NCBI GenBank assembly: GCA_016793325.1
Contig: JAEUKI010000012.1
Coordinates: forward strand, 62,001 to 126,000
From: Myxococcales bacterium
GTDB taxonomy: Bacteria; Myxococcota_A; Polyangia; Polyangiales; Ga0077539
DNA: 64,000 nt
Reading direction: 5' to 3'
The notes below the pieces were generated by a model. The model saw only the letters and a program-made list of their open reading frames with translations, was not told the DNA's origin and searched no databases. Below, piece by piece: positions 1-8,832 of the stretch (within the stretch, counting starts at the first letter, position 1; each line of letters opens with the position of its first letter). The translations under genes were made by a program, and so were the position numbers.

Positions 1-821
1 GGCGTCGCGATCGCGCGATCGATGAGCTGCACGAGCAGCGCCTTGTCTTCGAGCGTTCGGAGCGCGCTTCGGGCGCGGTCGATGTCCGCGAACTCCGGTC
101 GCTGAATGAGCTGCGCGGTCCCTTCGACGAGGACCTCGGCGGGCTGCTCGACGCGGGCGAGGGCGCGCTCGCCGAGGGTCAACGCGAGCCGCAATCGCGC
201 GTCTGCGAGCGGGCGTTCGGTGTCGAGCTGCTGGCTGAGCGTCGCGCGAACTTGGTTCAAGGTCTTGCCCGCGACGATCGGTGTCAGGATGTTGTTCGCG
301 CGCTCGAGGTCGCTCGGCGACACCGGGTGCTCGATGCGGAGGACGCGGTTTTGCACGGTTCCATCGTTGCCGACGAGCACCGCGAGGACCTCCGTGGTCC
401 GCAGCGAAATAAACCGGAGCTCTCGGAGCGTGCGATCGCTCGACGGCGAGGACATCACGATGGAGGCGACGCCCGAGACGTCCGCGAGGAGCTTGCTCGT
501 CGCGCGAAGGGCGGCCTCGGGGCCCGGCTCGATCTTTTGAAACCGCGCTTCGATGCTCGCGCGGAGATCTCCGGGGAGCTCGACCGTCGCGAGCAGCGCG
601 TCGACGAAGACGCGAAGCGCGCGTTCGGTCGGGATTCTCCCCGCGCTCGTGTGCGGCTTGTGGAGGTAGCCCTGACCCTCGAGCTCCGCGAGGACCGCGC
701 GAATCGAGGCGCTAGAGAGCTCCATTTCGCGCGCGAGCGCGCTCGACGCGACGGGCTCTCCGGTCGCGATGAACTCCGAAACGAGGGCGAACAGAATCCG
801 TCGTCCGCGGGGCGAGAGCAT
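1..821 (-). CDS. hrcA: HrcA heat-shock repressor (partial, C-terminus off the left edge)
   Basis: Heat-inducible transcription repressor. In other bacteria it binds CIRCE operators in front of dnaK and groE operons. The visible 273 residues begin MLSPRGRRILFALVSEFI and include the winged-helix N-terminus with the conserved stretch SSASIRAVLAELEGQGYL followed by HKPHTSAGRIPTERALRVFV, which is diagnostic for HrcA. The GAF-like middle follows (VASIVMSSPSSDRTLRELRF). The family is usually about 340 residues, so roughly 70 lie beyond base 1. The ATG at 821 directly precedes the conserved start of the family. I see no CIRCE inverted repeat in the 150 bases upstream, so autoregulation through CIRCE is not supported here. 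The next gene to the right is divergent and unrelated. Confidence 0.93.
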   Translation of the reverse strand, partial: MLSPRGRRILFALVSEFIATGEPVASSALAREMELSSASIRAVLAELEGQGYLHKPHTSAGRIPTERALRVFVDALLATVELPGDLRASIEARFQKIEPGPEAALRATSKLLADVSGVASIVMSSPSSDRTLRELRFISLRTTEVLAVLVGNDGTVQNRVLRIEHPVSPSDLERANNILTPIVAGKTLNQVRATLSQQLDTERPLADARLRLALTLGERALARVEQPAEVLVEGTAQLIQRPEFADIDRARSALRTLEDKALLVQLIDRAIAT

Positions 822-838
822 GGTTCAAGCAGTCTCCA

Positions 839-868
839 AGAGTAGAAAGCGCGGCCCGGCCCGGTCAA
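839..868 (-). promoter_or_regulatory. possible sigma70-type promoter of hrcA
   Basis: Read on the minus strand there is TTGACC (863-868), 18 bases, then TACTCT (839-844). This is a reasonable -35/-10 pair, 17 bases upstream of the hrcA ATG. The short leader that would result makes it uncertain. It is a pattern match only. Confidence 0.3.
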
Positions 869-972
869 ACGCAGGAACCGCGCGCCCGTGACAATCGAGG
901 GTTGAGCCGTGAAATGTGCGCGTGATACGGTCCCGCCCGCGCGAACGATTTCGTCGCGGAGGCCAACACACG

Positions 973-1653
973 ATGCGCATCACCTGGCTCGCCCTGTCGG
1001 GACTCGTTGCAGGAACGGTCCTCGCCGTCGCCTGCGGCGGCGAGAGCAAGCTCAACGTCACCGTCGAAGAGGGATCCAACGCTCGCCGGGCGAATCTGCC
1101 CGCCGTTCCCACGCTGCCGCCACCGCCGCCAGCGCACCCCTCGGGCTCGAACGAGATCTTCACGGTGTACGGCGTACGCCACTTCGCGGCGAAAAACTGG
1201 ACCAAGCGCGTCCAAGTGCGCGGCTTCATCGTGAAGGTGCACGAAGAGTTCGTGCCCAACGCCAACCCGCAGCGCCTCTGTCTCGAGCGCGACCACTGCA
1301 ACGAAGAGCGCCCGCACGTGTTTCTCGCGGACAGCGCCACCGAGCAGGATCCCGAGAAGTGGATCCAGGTCACCGGGTACGCGCAGTTTCAGTACGAGGT
1401 CCTCGACGCGCAGCGCGCGGCCCGCAGCGGCCGACCCGCGCCGCCTCCGCAAGGCGCGCAGCTCGGAGCGATGGCGCCGCCCTCGATTCCGACGGACTTC
1501 TTCAAGGGCGCGCAGGTCACCGTGACGGCCGAGTTCGTTCGTCGCGCGCCCAACGGACAGGCGGACTCGCGCGGGCTGCTCAACTACCGCAGCCACACGA
1601 CGGACACGCCGTCGCCCGATGACCCCGCCGCGCGCCGCGCCGGCAATCGCTGA
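973..1653 (+). CDS. lipoprotein of unknown function
   Basis: A 226-residue secreted lipoprotein. The N-terminus MRITWLALSGLVAGTVLAVA is a signal peptide ending in the lipobox A-V-A-C with acylated Cys about residue 21, followed by a Pro-rich segment (LPPPPPAHP). The remainder, with HFAAKNWTKRVQVRGFIVKV and a short Cys pair (LCLERDHCNEE), looks like a small beta domain; I do not recognise its family. An in-frame ATG at 916 exists, but 973 is chosen because GGAGG (958-962) sits ten bases before it and the signal peptide begins there. The gene is divergent from hrcA and ends face to face with a kinase gene. An 8-bp hairpin spans its stop codon. Confidence 0.8.
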   Translation: MRITWLALSGLVAGTVLAVACGGESKLNVTVEEGSNARRANLPAVPTLPPPPPAHPSGSNEIFTVYGVRHFAAKNWTKRVQVRGFIVKVHEEFVPNANPQRLCLERDHCNEERPHVFLADSATEQDPEKWIQVTGYAQFQYEVLDAQRAARSGRPAPPPQGAQLGAMAPPSIPTDFFKGAQVTVTAEFVRRAPNGQADSRGLLNYRSHTTDTPSPDDPAARRAGNR

Positions 1654-1667
1654 ATCACCATTCAGCG
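1648..1667. terminator. hairpin between convergent genes
   Basis: CGCTGAAT (1648-1655), a 4-base loop, ATTCAGCG (1660-1667): a perfect 8-bp stem that includes the TGA of the lipoprotein gene. It lies between two convergent genes and could stop transcription from either side. There is no T-run, so Rho-independent action is doubtful. Confidence 0.45.
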
Positions 1668-1707
1668 CCGCGCTCGCGCTGCTCGTCGGGGGAGAGCAGC
1701 TCCGCGC

Positions 1708-2997
1708 TCAGCGAAGGAGCCACGCGATCGTCGTGAGGACGATCACGACGGTGATCGCGACGCCGCCGACGATCAACGCGCTTCGCGGGCGCGAATCCGT
1801 CGCGACGACGGGCTGAACGACCTCGCGCTGCGCGGTGCTCTCGATCGCGCTCGGCGCCGCGCGGGCCACGGGGACCTTCTTCGTCTCGTCGTCTTGCTTG
1901 CTCTTGGTCGACGGTTGCGGCGGGCGACTGCTGGGGAGCTCGAGCTGCGCGACGCGCGCGCTGTCGTCGGGGTCGGGCGTGCTCGGCGGCGGCAGATCCG
2001 TGGGCGCAAACGCGATCGGCGCGTTCGACGACACGGGGCTCGGCGCGATGCCCGCGGGCGCAGGTCCGTCGATCGTAGGCTCGATCGTCGTCGGAACTCT
2101 CCGTCGATCCGGCGACGGAACCCAGGGAATCGGCCCGCCATCCGCGAAAGGCTCGAGCGCGTCGCACAGCGCGTCCATCGATGGCCACCGTGCTTCGGGG
2201 TCTCGCGCGAGCGCCCGCGCCACGATGTCCCCGAGCGCGACGGGCAGCTCGGGGAGCGCGATCGCGAGGTGCGGCGGGTCCGTCGTGGCCTTCGCCATCG
2301 CGAGCGTCGCGAGGTTTTTTGCAGCAAACGGAGACGTCCGCGCGATGCACTCCCACAGCACGCACGCGAACGCGTACTGATCGGCTTCGGGGCCAACGTC
2401 GCGCGAGGCGCCGATTTGTTCGGGCGCCATGTAGAGCGGCGTCCCGAGCGTCGCGCCCGTGCGCGTGAGCCGCTCGCGGTTGTTGCGGATCTTCGCGACG
2501 CCGAAGTCCAAGAGCTTCGGCGTCGGCTCGACGTTGCCCTCTTCGCGCGCGACGAGGATGTTCTCGGGCTTTACGTCGCGATGAACGAAGCCGCGTTGGT
2601 GCGCGAACGACAGCGCGCGGCCGATGGGCAAGAGCGTCCGCAACACCACGGGCGCTGGCGCGTCGGGGAGCGCCTCGCGCCACTCACGAAGCGTCGCTCC
2701 TTCGAGGTACTCCATCACCAAGAACGTGCGCTCGTGGTCGATCCCGTAGTCGCTCACCTCGACGATGTTGCGGTGCCTCGCTTCGTTGACCGCGCGCGCC
2801 TCGTTGAGAAATCGCTGCGAGCCCTCGGTGTCGAGCACGTCGGGATGCAGCATTTTCAGCGCGACTTTGCGGTTGATGTCGACGTGCATCGCTTCGTACA
2901 CGACGCCCATCCCGCCCTCGGCGAGCAGCGATCGGACCTCGTATTTGCCGCCGATTCTCTTTCCGATCAGCTCATGGGGTGCAGGCGCGGATTGCAC
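1708..2997 (-). CDS. membrane-anchored Ser/Thr protein kinase
   Basis: Hanks-type kinase of 429 residues. The glycine loop is AEGGMGVVYEA, the ATP lysine is in VALKML (about K48), the catalytic loop is FVHRDVKPENIL (about 138-147), then DFGVAK (164-169) and MAPEQIG. A Pro/Ser-rich linker leads to one C-terminal membrane segment (ALIVGGVAITVVIVLTTIAW) with almost nothing after it, so the kinase faces the cytoplasm. GTG at 2997 is preferred over the upstream GTG at 3018 because AGGAGG (3004-3009) lies six bases before it. The start overlaps the end of the DUF4340 gene by 26 bases, making this the last gene of the ABC-transporter operon. It may phosphorylate that transporter or read its state, but this is inference. 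Confidence 0.93.
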   Translation of the reverse strand: MQSAPAPHELIGKRIGGKYEVRSLLAEGGMGVVYEAMHVDINRKVALKMLHPDVLDTEGSQRFLNEARAVNEARHRNIVEVSDYGIDHERTFLVMEYLEGATLREWREALPDAPAPVVLRTLLPIGRALSFAHQRGFVHRDVKPENILVAREEGNVEPTPKLLDFGVAKIRNNRERLTRTGATLGTPLYMAPEQIGASRDVGPEADQYAFACVLWECIARTSPFAAKNLATLAMAKATTDPPHLAIALPELPVALGDIVARALARDPEARWPSMDALCDALEPFADGGPIPWVPSPDRRRVPTTIEPTIDGPAPAGIAPSPVSSNAPIAFAPTDLPPPSTPDPDDSARVAQLELPSSRPPQPSTKSKQDDETKKVPVARAAPSAIESTAQREVVQPVVATDSRPRSALIVGGVAITVVIVLTTIAWLLR

Positions 2998-5149
2998 GCG
3001 AGACCTCCTCGGACACACTCACGGTGCCGTCGATTGCGTCGACGCGAGCGTAGACCCCGGAGGGGCTCCCCGCGAACTCCCTTCCGAGGGTGAGCCGATG
3101 AATTCTCGTCCCGCCTTCGCCCGCCACGGTGATGGCGACCGACGCCTCGCCGAGCCCCGCACTCGTCGGCGCAGCGCCGTACCCGAACACCCTCGGTGCG
3201 CGCACGGACGAGAGCGTCTCGAGGAGCGCCTCCGCTCGGGCACGGTCGAAGGACGCGCCGCCGTCCACGCGCCAGCCGTTTCCCTCGCGCCGGATCGCTA
3301 GTCGAACGCCGCCCGACTGCGTGCATTCGACGCGCTGCGCCAGCGCTCGGTCGAACGAGAGGATCTCTCGCTCGAGGTGCGGCTGCCAGAGCTCGTCGAC
3401 AACGCTCTGCGCCAGGACGAACACGCCCGCGCGCTCCGACAGCCTCGCGTACCGTCCGCCGCTCGCGACGGGGGCGCCGAGCGAGAGCGTGTACTCGCGA
3501 ACGCGAGGGATTCCGCCGTCCGTTCCCGCGTCTTCCGAGGCGGGCCCTGTCCCCTCGAAGCGCGCGACGATGCGCGCCGCGGGTCGATCGAGCTCGTGCT
3601 CAGGGCGCGCTTCGAGCGACACCCACCGCTGCGCGTCGAGCGACGCGAGGCGTTCGGCGATCGTGCGCATCACGAGCGGATCCGCGCCCGCCGTGATCGG
3701 ATGCAAGAGCGACCAGCGTCCAGCGTCCTTGCTCACTTCGTCGCGAAATCCGAGGCCCTCGGTCACGAGCGCGCGCAGCTCTTCGGGTACGTCGCGAATG
3801 ACCGACGACGCCCGAAAGCGCGCCGCGTCCACGAACAACGTCGTGTCCGCGGTGTTCGGCAGCGCGAGGACGACCGGCTCTCCCTCGCGACGCACGTACA
3901 CGTGATCGTCGTCGCGCGCGCCGATCTCGATCCTCTCGCGTCCTTCGACGCCCGTGCGCGACACGTCGATCCAACGCGTCACCGTCGCGAGCCCGCGCGT
4001 CGCCGCTTGCGCCGCGTCCTCGCGGGACTCGACGCGCAGCGCCGCGAGCGCGTCGAGCCAGTTGTTGACGCTGTCGAAGTCACCCGCGCCCTCGGCGCCT
4101 TCGAGTCGCCATGTCTCACCGGACCGTCGCGCGCGCACTTCGCCCGACGGTCCGTGCAACACGATCCGCTCGACCTCGTCCGGGCGCGCCGCGAGGATCG
4201 TGTTGTCGCGCAGTTGCTCGACCGGGCGCGTTGCGTTTTCGAGGGACGTCCGCGAGACACACGCGAGGGTGCTCGAGTCGTCGCGGCGGACGACCACTTC
4301 ATCCGCGTGTCCCGGGCAAGCGCCGCCATAGCGAATCACCAGCGTGGGCCGACTCGCGCGCGTGACGGTCATCGTCGCAGCGGGCGTCGCGAGGCCGTGG
4401 CGCGCGAGCGCCTCGGGGTTGGCCTCGTCGTCGAGAAAGCGCGTGGCGCGAAGCTCGCGTAGGTCTCCGAGCAGCGCGTCGATCGCCGCGCGCGAGGCTC
4501 TCTCTCGGTTGTCGACGCGCCAAGCGCCGTCGCGCTTTTCGAGGGCGACGGCGCCCGAAGCGCGCGCGAGCTCGATGCGCGAGACGCGGTCGACCTCGAC
4601 TTCGACGAGGTTTCGCGAGCGAAGGTCCCGCGCGCGCACCAAGAACGCGTCGGCCACCGACCGCGCGACGACGTATCCCTTCTGCTCGAACTCGACGTAC
4701 ACCGCGCGCTCGTCGCGGACGTCCGCGCCGATCGTGAAGCGAAGCGCGTTCGACGAGCCCGACTCGTGCAAAATCACCCGCGCGCGCGGCGCGTCGAGGC
4801 CGAACTGACGACGGCTCGTCGCGTCGAGCGTCCCGAGGGCGCGCGTCGGCTGCGCGAACTCCGCCTCGTTGAGCATGCGCTCGACCTCGGTGTCGTCCGC
4901 CTCGTTGCTGCGCCCGTTGAGCTCGACGACCCACCGCGCTCCGTCCTTGCGGCACACGAAGCGCTCGATCCCTCGGTCGATCTCGACGCGCTGGACCTGG
5001 TCTCGTCGCAGCGCAGAGAAGACCCGCGCCCGCCGCTCGTCGCGCACGATGTCGGGCACTTGTCTGTTCGACCACCACAGCGCGCCCGCGCCGAGCGACA
5101 CGAGCACCGCGAGAGAGGCCGTCGTTCGAAGCTGTGCCTTGTTAGCCAT
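2972..5149 (-). CDS. DUF4340 protein of a Gld-like ABC transporter operon
   Basis: A 725-residue protein with an N-terminal membrane segment (TTASLAVLVSLGAGALWW) and a long extracytoplasmic part made of several repeats of the DUF4340 type, each with a pattern like 'V.RVEI.R....V..KDGARWVVELNGR...D...V..ML' (first copy about residues 45-100, later ones near 190, 310 and 590). DUF4340 proteins commonly sit next to GldG-like proteins and ABC-2 permeases, as here. Their biochemical role is unknown; presumably they form part of an envelope complex with the transporter. The ATG at 5149 gives a clean MANKAQLRTT start; a GTG at 5161 is an alternative. The gene lies 36 bases after the GldG-like gene and its 3' end overlaps the kinase gene. 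Confidence 0.85.
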   Translation of the reverse strand: MANKAQLRTTASLAVLVSLGAGALWWSNRQVPDIVRDERRARVFSALRRDQVQRVEIDRGIERFVCRKDGARWVVELNGRSNEADDTEVERMLNEAEFAQPTRALGTLDATSRRQFGLDAPRARVILHESGSSNALRFTIGADVRDERAVYVEFEQKGYVVARSVADAFLVRARDLRSRNLVEVEVDRVSRIELARASGAVALEKRDGAWRVDNRERASRAAIDALLGDLRELRATRFLDDEANPEALARHGLATPAATMTVTRASRPTLVIRYGGACPGHADEVVVRRDDSSTLACVSRTSLENATRPVEQLRDNTILAARPDEVERIVLHGPSGEVRARRSGETWRLEGAEGAGDFDSVNNWLDALAALRVESREDAAQAATRGLATVTRWIDVSRTGVEGRERIEIGARDDDHVYVRREGEPVVLALPNTADTTLFVDAARFRASSVIRDVPEELRALVTEGLGFRDEVSKDAGRWSLLHPITAGADPLVMRTIAERLASLDAQRWVSLEARPEHELDRPAARIVARFEGTGPASEDAGTDGGIPRVREYTLSLGAPVASGGRYARLSERAGVFVLAQSVVDELWQPHLEREILSFDRALAQRVECTQSGGVRLAIRREGNGWRVDGGASFDRARAEALLETLSSVRAPRVFGYGAAPTSAGLGEASVAITVAGEGGTRIHRLTLGREFAGSPSGVYARVDAIDGTVSVSEEVSRAIRACTP
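3004..3009 (-). promoter_or_regulatory. Shine-Dalgarno that fixes the kinase GTG start
   Basis: AGGAGG on the minus strand, six bases before the GTG at 2997 and inside the end of the upstream gene. It decides between two in-frame GTG codons and suggests translation coupled to the DUF4340 gene. Confidence 0.7.
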
Positions 5150-5185
5150 GCGCACGTCCACTCGGAGTCACGAATTCACACACAA

Positions 5186-6739
5186 CTATTCGACGCTCTT
5201 TCGCGCGCGGAGCACCGCGATCCCGACGAGCAGCGCCGCGAGCGGAATGAACACCACGGAGTACCAACGCACCAGCTTCACGGTCTCGGCCGACACCAAG
5301 AGCGCCGCTGAATTTGCAGGCTTCGGGGGCACATCGACGAGGTCCTGACGCTCGACGAGCCAGCCCACCGCGGCCTGGAGCAGCGCCGCGTCCGCGAAGC
5401 GCGCTCGGGCAGCCGGGGTCATGGCCTCGTTAGTCACGAGGTAGCTGAAGCCGAAGACGACGACCCGACCGTTCGCCGCGCGACCGGGGCGCTGCCTCGC
5501 GTCGCTCACGCGCGAAGCGAGCGCGATGTCGACGGGGCCTGCGATGTCGTTGCCGTCGCGGCGGAGCGCCCCGTCGCGGACGGCGTCGAGCTCACCGGTC
5601 TCGCCCCACGCCGCGGGCGTCGTGCGGAGGATCGTCTCGGGGACGACCGTCGCGCCGCCGCTCGTGCGAAGGACGCGGGCCGTTCGAACGAGGACCTCTG
5701 CGTCGATCCCGCGAAAATTGCGCGAGAGCTCGTGCGCGCCGAAATCGCCGGCGGTGAACACCATCGGCGGAAGGCCGTCGAGCAGCTTCTGGGGATCGCT
5801 CTCGACGACGACCGTGCTCGTCGGCTCGATCCCAGCGAGGCGCGTGATCGACTCGAGTCCGCTCGGGGCGTGGTGGCGGTCGACGAAGAAGGGATCGAGC
5901 AGGAGCAGGAGATTTCCTCCCGCTTGCATGTAGCGCGATACCGCGCGCGCCTCGCCGTCGGTGAAAGCCTGCCTGGGTCCGGCGATCAAGAGGGCGTCGC
6001 AGTCTGCGGGCACGGTGGGGGTTCCGCGGAGCTCGACGGCGCGCGTGGTGATGTTGTCGTGCTCGAGCTCTTGCGCGAAGAGCTGCATCGATTCGTCGCT
6101 TCCCTGAAGGGGAATTTCGTCGTGGCCCGAGCTCACGCACAGCGTCGGTCGATCGCCGCGCTCGATCTGAACGATCGCGCTCGACAGGGCGCGCTCGACG
6201 GTCACGCGCGCGTTCGCGATGCGCTCGCCCGCCGTCGCGTCGCCTCCGCCCGCGCGCGTCGCGTCCCCGAGCGCCGCGAGGTCGTCGCGCCGAATCTCGA
6301 GGTGCCGATCGCCGTTGACGACGACCACGCCAGCCTCCGCGGCGATGTCGCTCTGTGACGATCGGCCCGCGCGAAGTCCGTGCCGCTGCAAGAACGCCAC
6401 GAACGCCTCGCGCTGCCGATCGGGGTCGAGCGTGCGCACCGTGATCGCGGGGTTGATCGCGCGATAGCGCTCGGCGAGCTCGACCGCGTCGCGCCACTGC
6501 GGCTCGGCGCGCCCGAGGAGGATCACGATTTCGACGCGATTTCGCACGCCGCGCGCGATCTGTTGCGACCGCGGCGAGAGCGTAAAGAGCTGCGCGCGGG
6601 TCCAGTCGAAGCGACGGTAGTGCCTCGCCGCGAGGATGTTGACCATCCCGAACAGCACGAGGGCGAGCAGCATCGACGCGGGCGCCCCCGCAATGGACGC
6701 GAGCCGCGAGCGAACGAGCGCGGTCTTGGTCTCGCTCAT
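5186..6739 (-). CDS. GldG-like ABC transporter auxiliary protein
   Basis: A 517-residue membrane protein of the GldG/ABC-type auxiliary family. A first membrane helix (ASMLLALVLFGMVNILAARH, about 20-40) is followed by the motif YRRFDWTRAQLFTLSPRSQQ that marks this family, an extracytoplasmic domain resembling class I glutamine amidotransferase/DUF4350 folds (TLCVSSGHDEIP, LLIAGPRQAF, GGNLLLLLDPF), and a last helix close to the C-terminus (YSVVFIPLAALLVGIAVLRA). In Bacteroidetes GldA-GldF-GldG form a transporter needed for gliding; in Myxococcota the substrate is not established. It starts two bases after the permease stop. A GTG at 6745 overlapping that stop is a possible alternative. Translational coupling is likely. 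Confidence 0.88.
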   Translation of the reverse strand: MSETKTALVRSRLASIAGAPASMLLALVLFGMVNILAARHYRRFDWTRAQLFTLSPRSQQIARGVRNRVEIVILLGRAEPQWRDAVELAERYRAINPAITVRTLDPDRQREAFVAFLQRHGLRAGRSSQSDIAAEAGVVVVNGDRHLEIRRDDLAALGDATRAGGGDATAGERIANARVTVERALSSAIVQIERGDRPTLCVSSGHDEIPLQGSDESMQLFAQELEHDNITTRAVELRGTPTVPADCDALLIAGPRQAFTDGEARAVSRYMQAGGNLLLLLDPFFVDRHHAPSGLESITRLAGIEPTSTVVVESDPQKLLDGLPPMVFTAGDFGAHELSRNFRGIDAEVLVRTARVLRTSGGATVVPETILRTTPAAWGETGELDAVRDGALRRDGNDIAGPVDIALASRVSDARQRPGRAANGRVVVFGFSYLVTNEAMTPAARARFADAALLQAAVGWLVERQDLVDVPPKPANSAALLVSAETVKLVRWYSVVFIPLAALLVGIAVLRARKSVE

Positions 6740-6741
6740 GG

Positions 6742-7488
6742 TCACTGCACTCCCTTGCGCGCTTCGAGCACGCGCACGCTCTGGAAGATCGCGAGCGCGG
6801 CGATGGACAGGTAGAAGATCACGCGGCGCGAGTCGACGACGCCGACGCCGAACTCCTCCATGTGCTCCCACTGATTCAAGTGCGAGAAGAAGGCTTGCTG
6901 CGTCTCGGACTCGAAGACGTACTTGCCGAGGCCCGCGAGAAAGAGCCCGCTCGTCATCGCGAACCCGAGGATGAACGCCGTGACCTGCGATCGCGCCATC
7001 GCGCTCGCGAGGATTCCGAGCGCCAAAAACGCCGCGCCGAGCAAGAGGGTCCCGAAGTACGCCGCGCCGAGCGCGCCCCAGTCGACGGCGCCAAACTTTC
7101 GAATGACCAGCGCGTAGAGCGCGGTCGGAGCCCACAAGAGCGCGTAGACCGTGACCGCCGCGAGGTACTTGCCGAGCACCACTTCGATGTCGCGAACGGG
7201 CGCGGTCATCAGCGCTTCGAGCGTCCCGGCGCGGCGCTCCTCGGCGAACGAGCGCATCGTGATGGCGGGGCAAAACAGAAGGATCGGCAAGAAGTACAAG
7301 ATCGAGCCGAACAAGAGCTGCAGCGGCCCGCGGCTCCCAGAGATCTCGGGGTTGGCCGCGAACTGCTGGATCAAGAACGCGAAGACCGCGCCGTTCCACA
7401 GCAAGAACACGACGAGCAAGACGTACGCGAGCGGCGTGTAGAAGCTCGCCGCGAGCTCGCGCTTGTAGATGGCCCAGGTGACTCTCAC
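6742..7488 (-). CDS. ABC-2 type permease (GldF-like)
   Basis: A 248-residue permease with six predicted membrane helices: PLAYVLLVVFLLWNGAVFAF, then SILYFLPILLFCPAITM, AVTVYALLWAPTALYALVI, AYFGTLLLGAAFLALGILA, AFILGFAMTSGLFLAGLG and FYLSIAALAIFQSVRVL. The motif TMRSFAEERRAGTLEALMTAPV after helix 2 is typical of ABC-2/GldF permeases. The GTG start at 7488 overlaps the ATPase stop as GTGA, so translation is coupled. Upstream in-frame sequence is an Arg-rich shadow of the ATPase gene and is excluded. It forms the membrane channel for the ATPase encoded just upstream. Confidence 0.92.
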   Translation of the reverse strand: MRVTWAIYKRELAASFYTPLAYVLLVVFLLWNGAVFAFLIQQFAANPEISGSRGPLQLLFGSILYFLPILLFCPAITMRSFAEERRAGTLEALMTAPVRDIEVVLGKYLAAVTVYALLWAPTALYALVIRKFGAVDWGALGAAYFGTLLLGAAFLALGILASAMARSQVTAFILGFAMTSGLFLAGLGKYVFESETQQAFFSHLNQWEHMEEFGVGVVDSRRVIFYLSIAALAIFQSVRVLEARKGVQ

Positions 7489-8483
7489 CGCTCGTCCTCC
7501 TTGGTCTCTTCGTCGCTCTCGTCCGAGGCGCGGTCCTTCGTCGTCAGCTCTCGGAAGACGTCCTCGAGGCTCTTGGCTGCGAGCGTCACCTCGCGGACGC
7601 CGAGCTTCGCCGCCACGCATTCGCTCACGAGACGTTCGACGCGCTCCGCGGCGTCTCCATCGCTGTCGTCGACCGCGAGCGACGCGCGCCGCACGGGCTC
7701 CTCTGCGGTCGTGACGTCCTTGATCGAGACGCCTTCGACGCGCGCGACGACGTCGCGAAAAGCCTGAATTTCTCCACGAAATACAAAGCTCGTCCCGCGC
7801 GCGTCCGACGAGAGCCGCGCGCGGATCTCGTCCATGGTCCCCTGCGCAGCGACGCGACCCTTCGACAGGATGATCACGCGCGAGCACGTGGCCTCGACCT
7901 CGGGCAGGATGTGCGTGCTCAACACGATCGTGTGCTCGCCGCCGAGCGAGCGAATCAGCTCGCGAACGTCGATGATCTGGTTCGGGTCCAAGCTCGCCGT
8001 GGGCTCATCGAGGACGAGCACCGGCGGGTCTGCGACGATCGCGTCCGCGAGCGCCACGCGCTGTTTGAGTCCCTTGGAGAGCTCGCCCACGAGCCAGCGC
8101 GCGCGGTCGGTGATCTTGGTGAGCTCCATCGCGCGCTCGACGGCTTTTTTTCGCTTCGAACCGGTCGCGCGAACGCCCTTGATCTCCGCGCGAAACGACA
8201 AGAACTCCTCGACCCGCAGCTCCGGGTACACAGGGACAGTCTCGGGCATGTAGCCGAGCTTCGCCCGCGCCGCGAGCGAGTCCTCTTGCGCGTCGAGCCC
8301 GTCGATCGTCACGGTGCCCTCGGTCGGCGGCAGAAATCCCGCGACCATCTTGAGCGTCGTGCTCTTGCCGGCGCCGTTGGGCCCGAGAAATCCCACGATC
8401 TGACCGCGGGGAACCTCGAAGGAGATCCCGTCGACCGCCGTGCGACTGCCGTACCGTTTGCTCAATCCCGTAGCGACGATCAA
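7485..8483 (-). CDS. ABC transporter ATP-binding protein (GldA-like)
   Basis: A 332-residue ATPase of the ABC-2/GldA type. Walker A GPNGAGKST at 34-42, a signature-type motif LSKGLKQR at 135-142 (LSKG instead of the usual LSGG, common in this subfamily), Walker B VLVLDE at 155-160, and the switch His in LSTHI. A C-terminal extension of about 110 residues (RGEIQAFRDVVARVEGVS onward) ends in a charged tail. It drives the permease encoded directly downstream. The start is a TTG at 8483, six bases after GAGGAG (8490-8495). It is the first gene of the five-gene operon; the 349-base gap upstream should hold the promoter. Confidence 0.93.
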   Translation of the reverse strand: MIVATGLSKRYGSRTAVDGISFEVPRGQIVGFLGPNGAGKSTTLKMVAGFLPPTEGTVTIDGLDAQEDSLAARAKLGYMPETVPVYPELRVEEFLSFRAEIKGVRATGSKRKKAVERAMELTKITDRARWLVGELSKGLKQRVALADAIVADPPVLVLDEPTASLDPNQIIDVRELIRSLGGEHTIVLSTHILPEVEATCSRVIILSKGRVAAQGTMDEIRARLSSDARGTSFVFRGEIQAFRDVVARVEGVSIKDVTTAEEPVRRASLAVDDSDGDAAERVERLVSECVAAKLGVREVTLAAKSLEDVFRELTTKDRASDESDEETKEDER

Positions 8484-8832
8484 CGAATTCTCCTCGGCAC
8501 GAGCCTTCCGGCGCCGCGGTGACGGCGGCTCGGACGGCGGTTTCTACAACAGAACGCGCGGATTTCTCAGCGATTCCAAGGCGCGTCTCGCGCGGCGATT
8601 TCAGTGATTGCAGAACCGCGCAGAAAATTTGTTCGCTTCCGACGTCGGCGCGCATGAAACGTTGCATGACGGTCGTGGTGGCAACGGTTGTGGTCGGACT
8701 CGTGGCGGCGGACGTGTACGGGCTCTTCGCGCGAGGGCGCGGCAGAAGGTAGGCGGTCCGCGAGCGTTCGTCGCGCTCCGAGCGGGCGGTGAATGCGCTG
8801 TTCGATGGTACAACCCATTGTGCAGCGTTCCG
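8484..8832. other. 349-base divergent intergenic region with a possible micro-ORF
   Basis: It separates the minus-strand ABC operon from the plus-strand sigma factor gene, so it should carry both promoters. The minus-strand SD GAGGAG is at 8490-8495. A plus-strand reading frame at 8654-8752 would encode a 32-residue peptide (MKRCMTVVVATVVVGLVAAD, then a short basic tail), which looks like a single membrane helix. It has no clear ribosome binding site. Otherwise I see no gene or repeat here. Confidence 0.5.

Noticed and set aside
822..972. A CIRCE operator in front of hrcA
   Set aside because: The TTAGCACTC-N9-GAGTGCTAA pattern is not present on either strand, even with a few mismatches.
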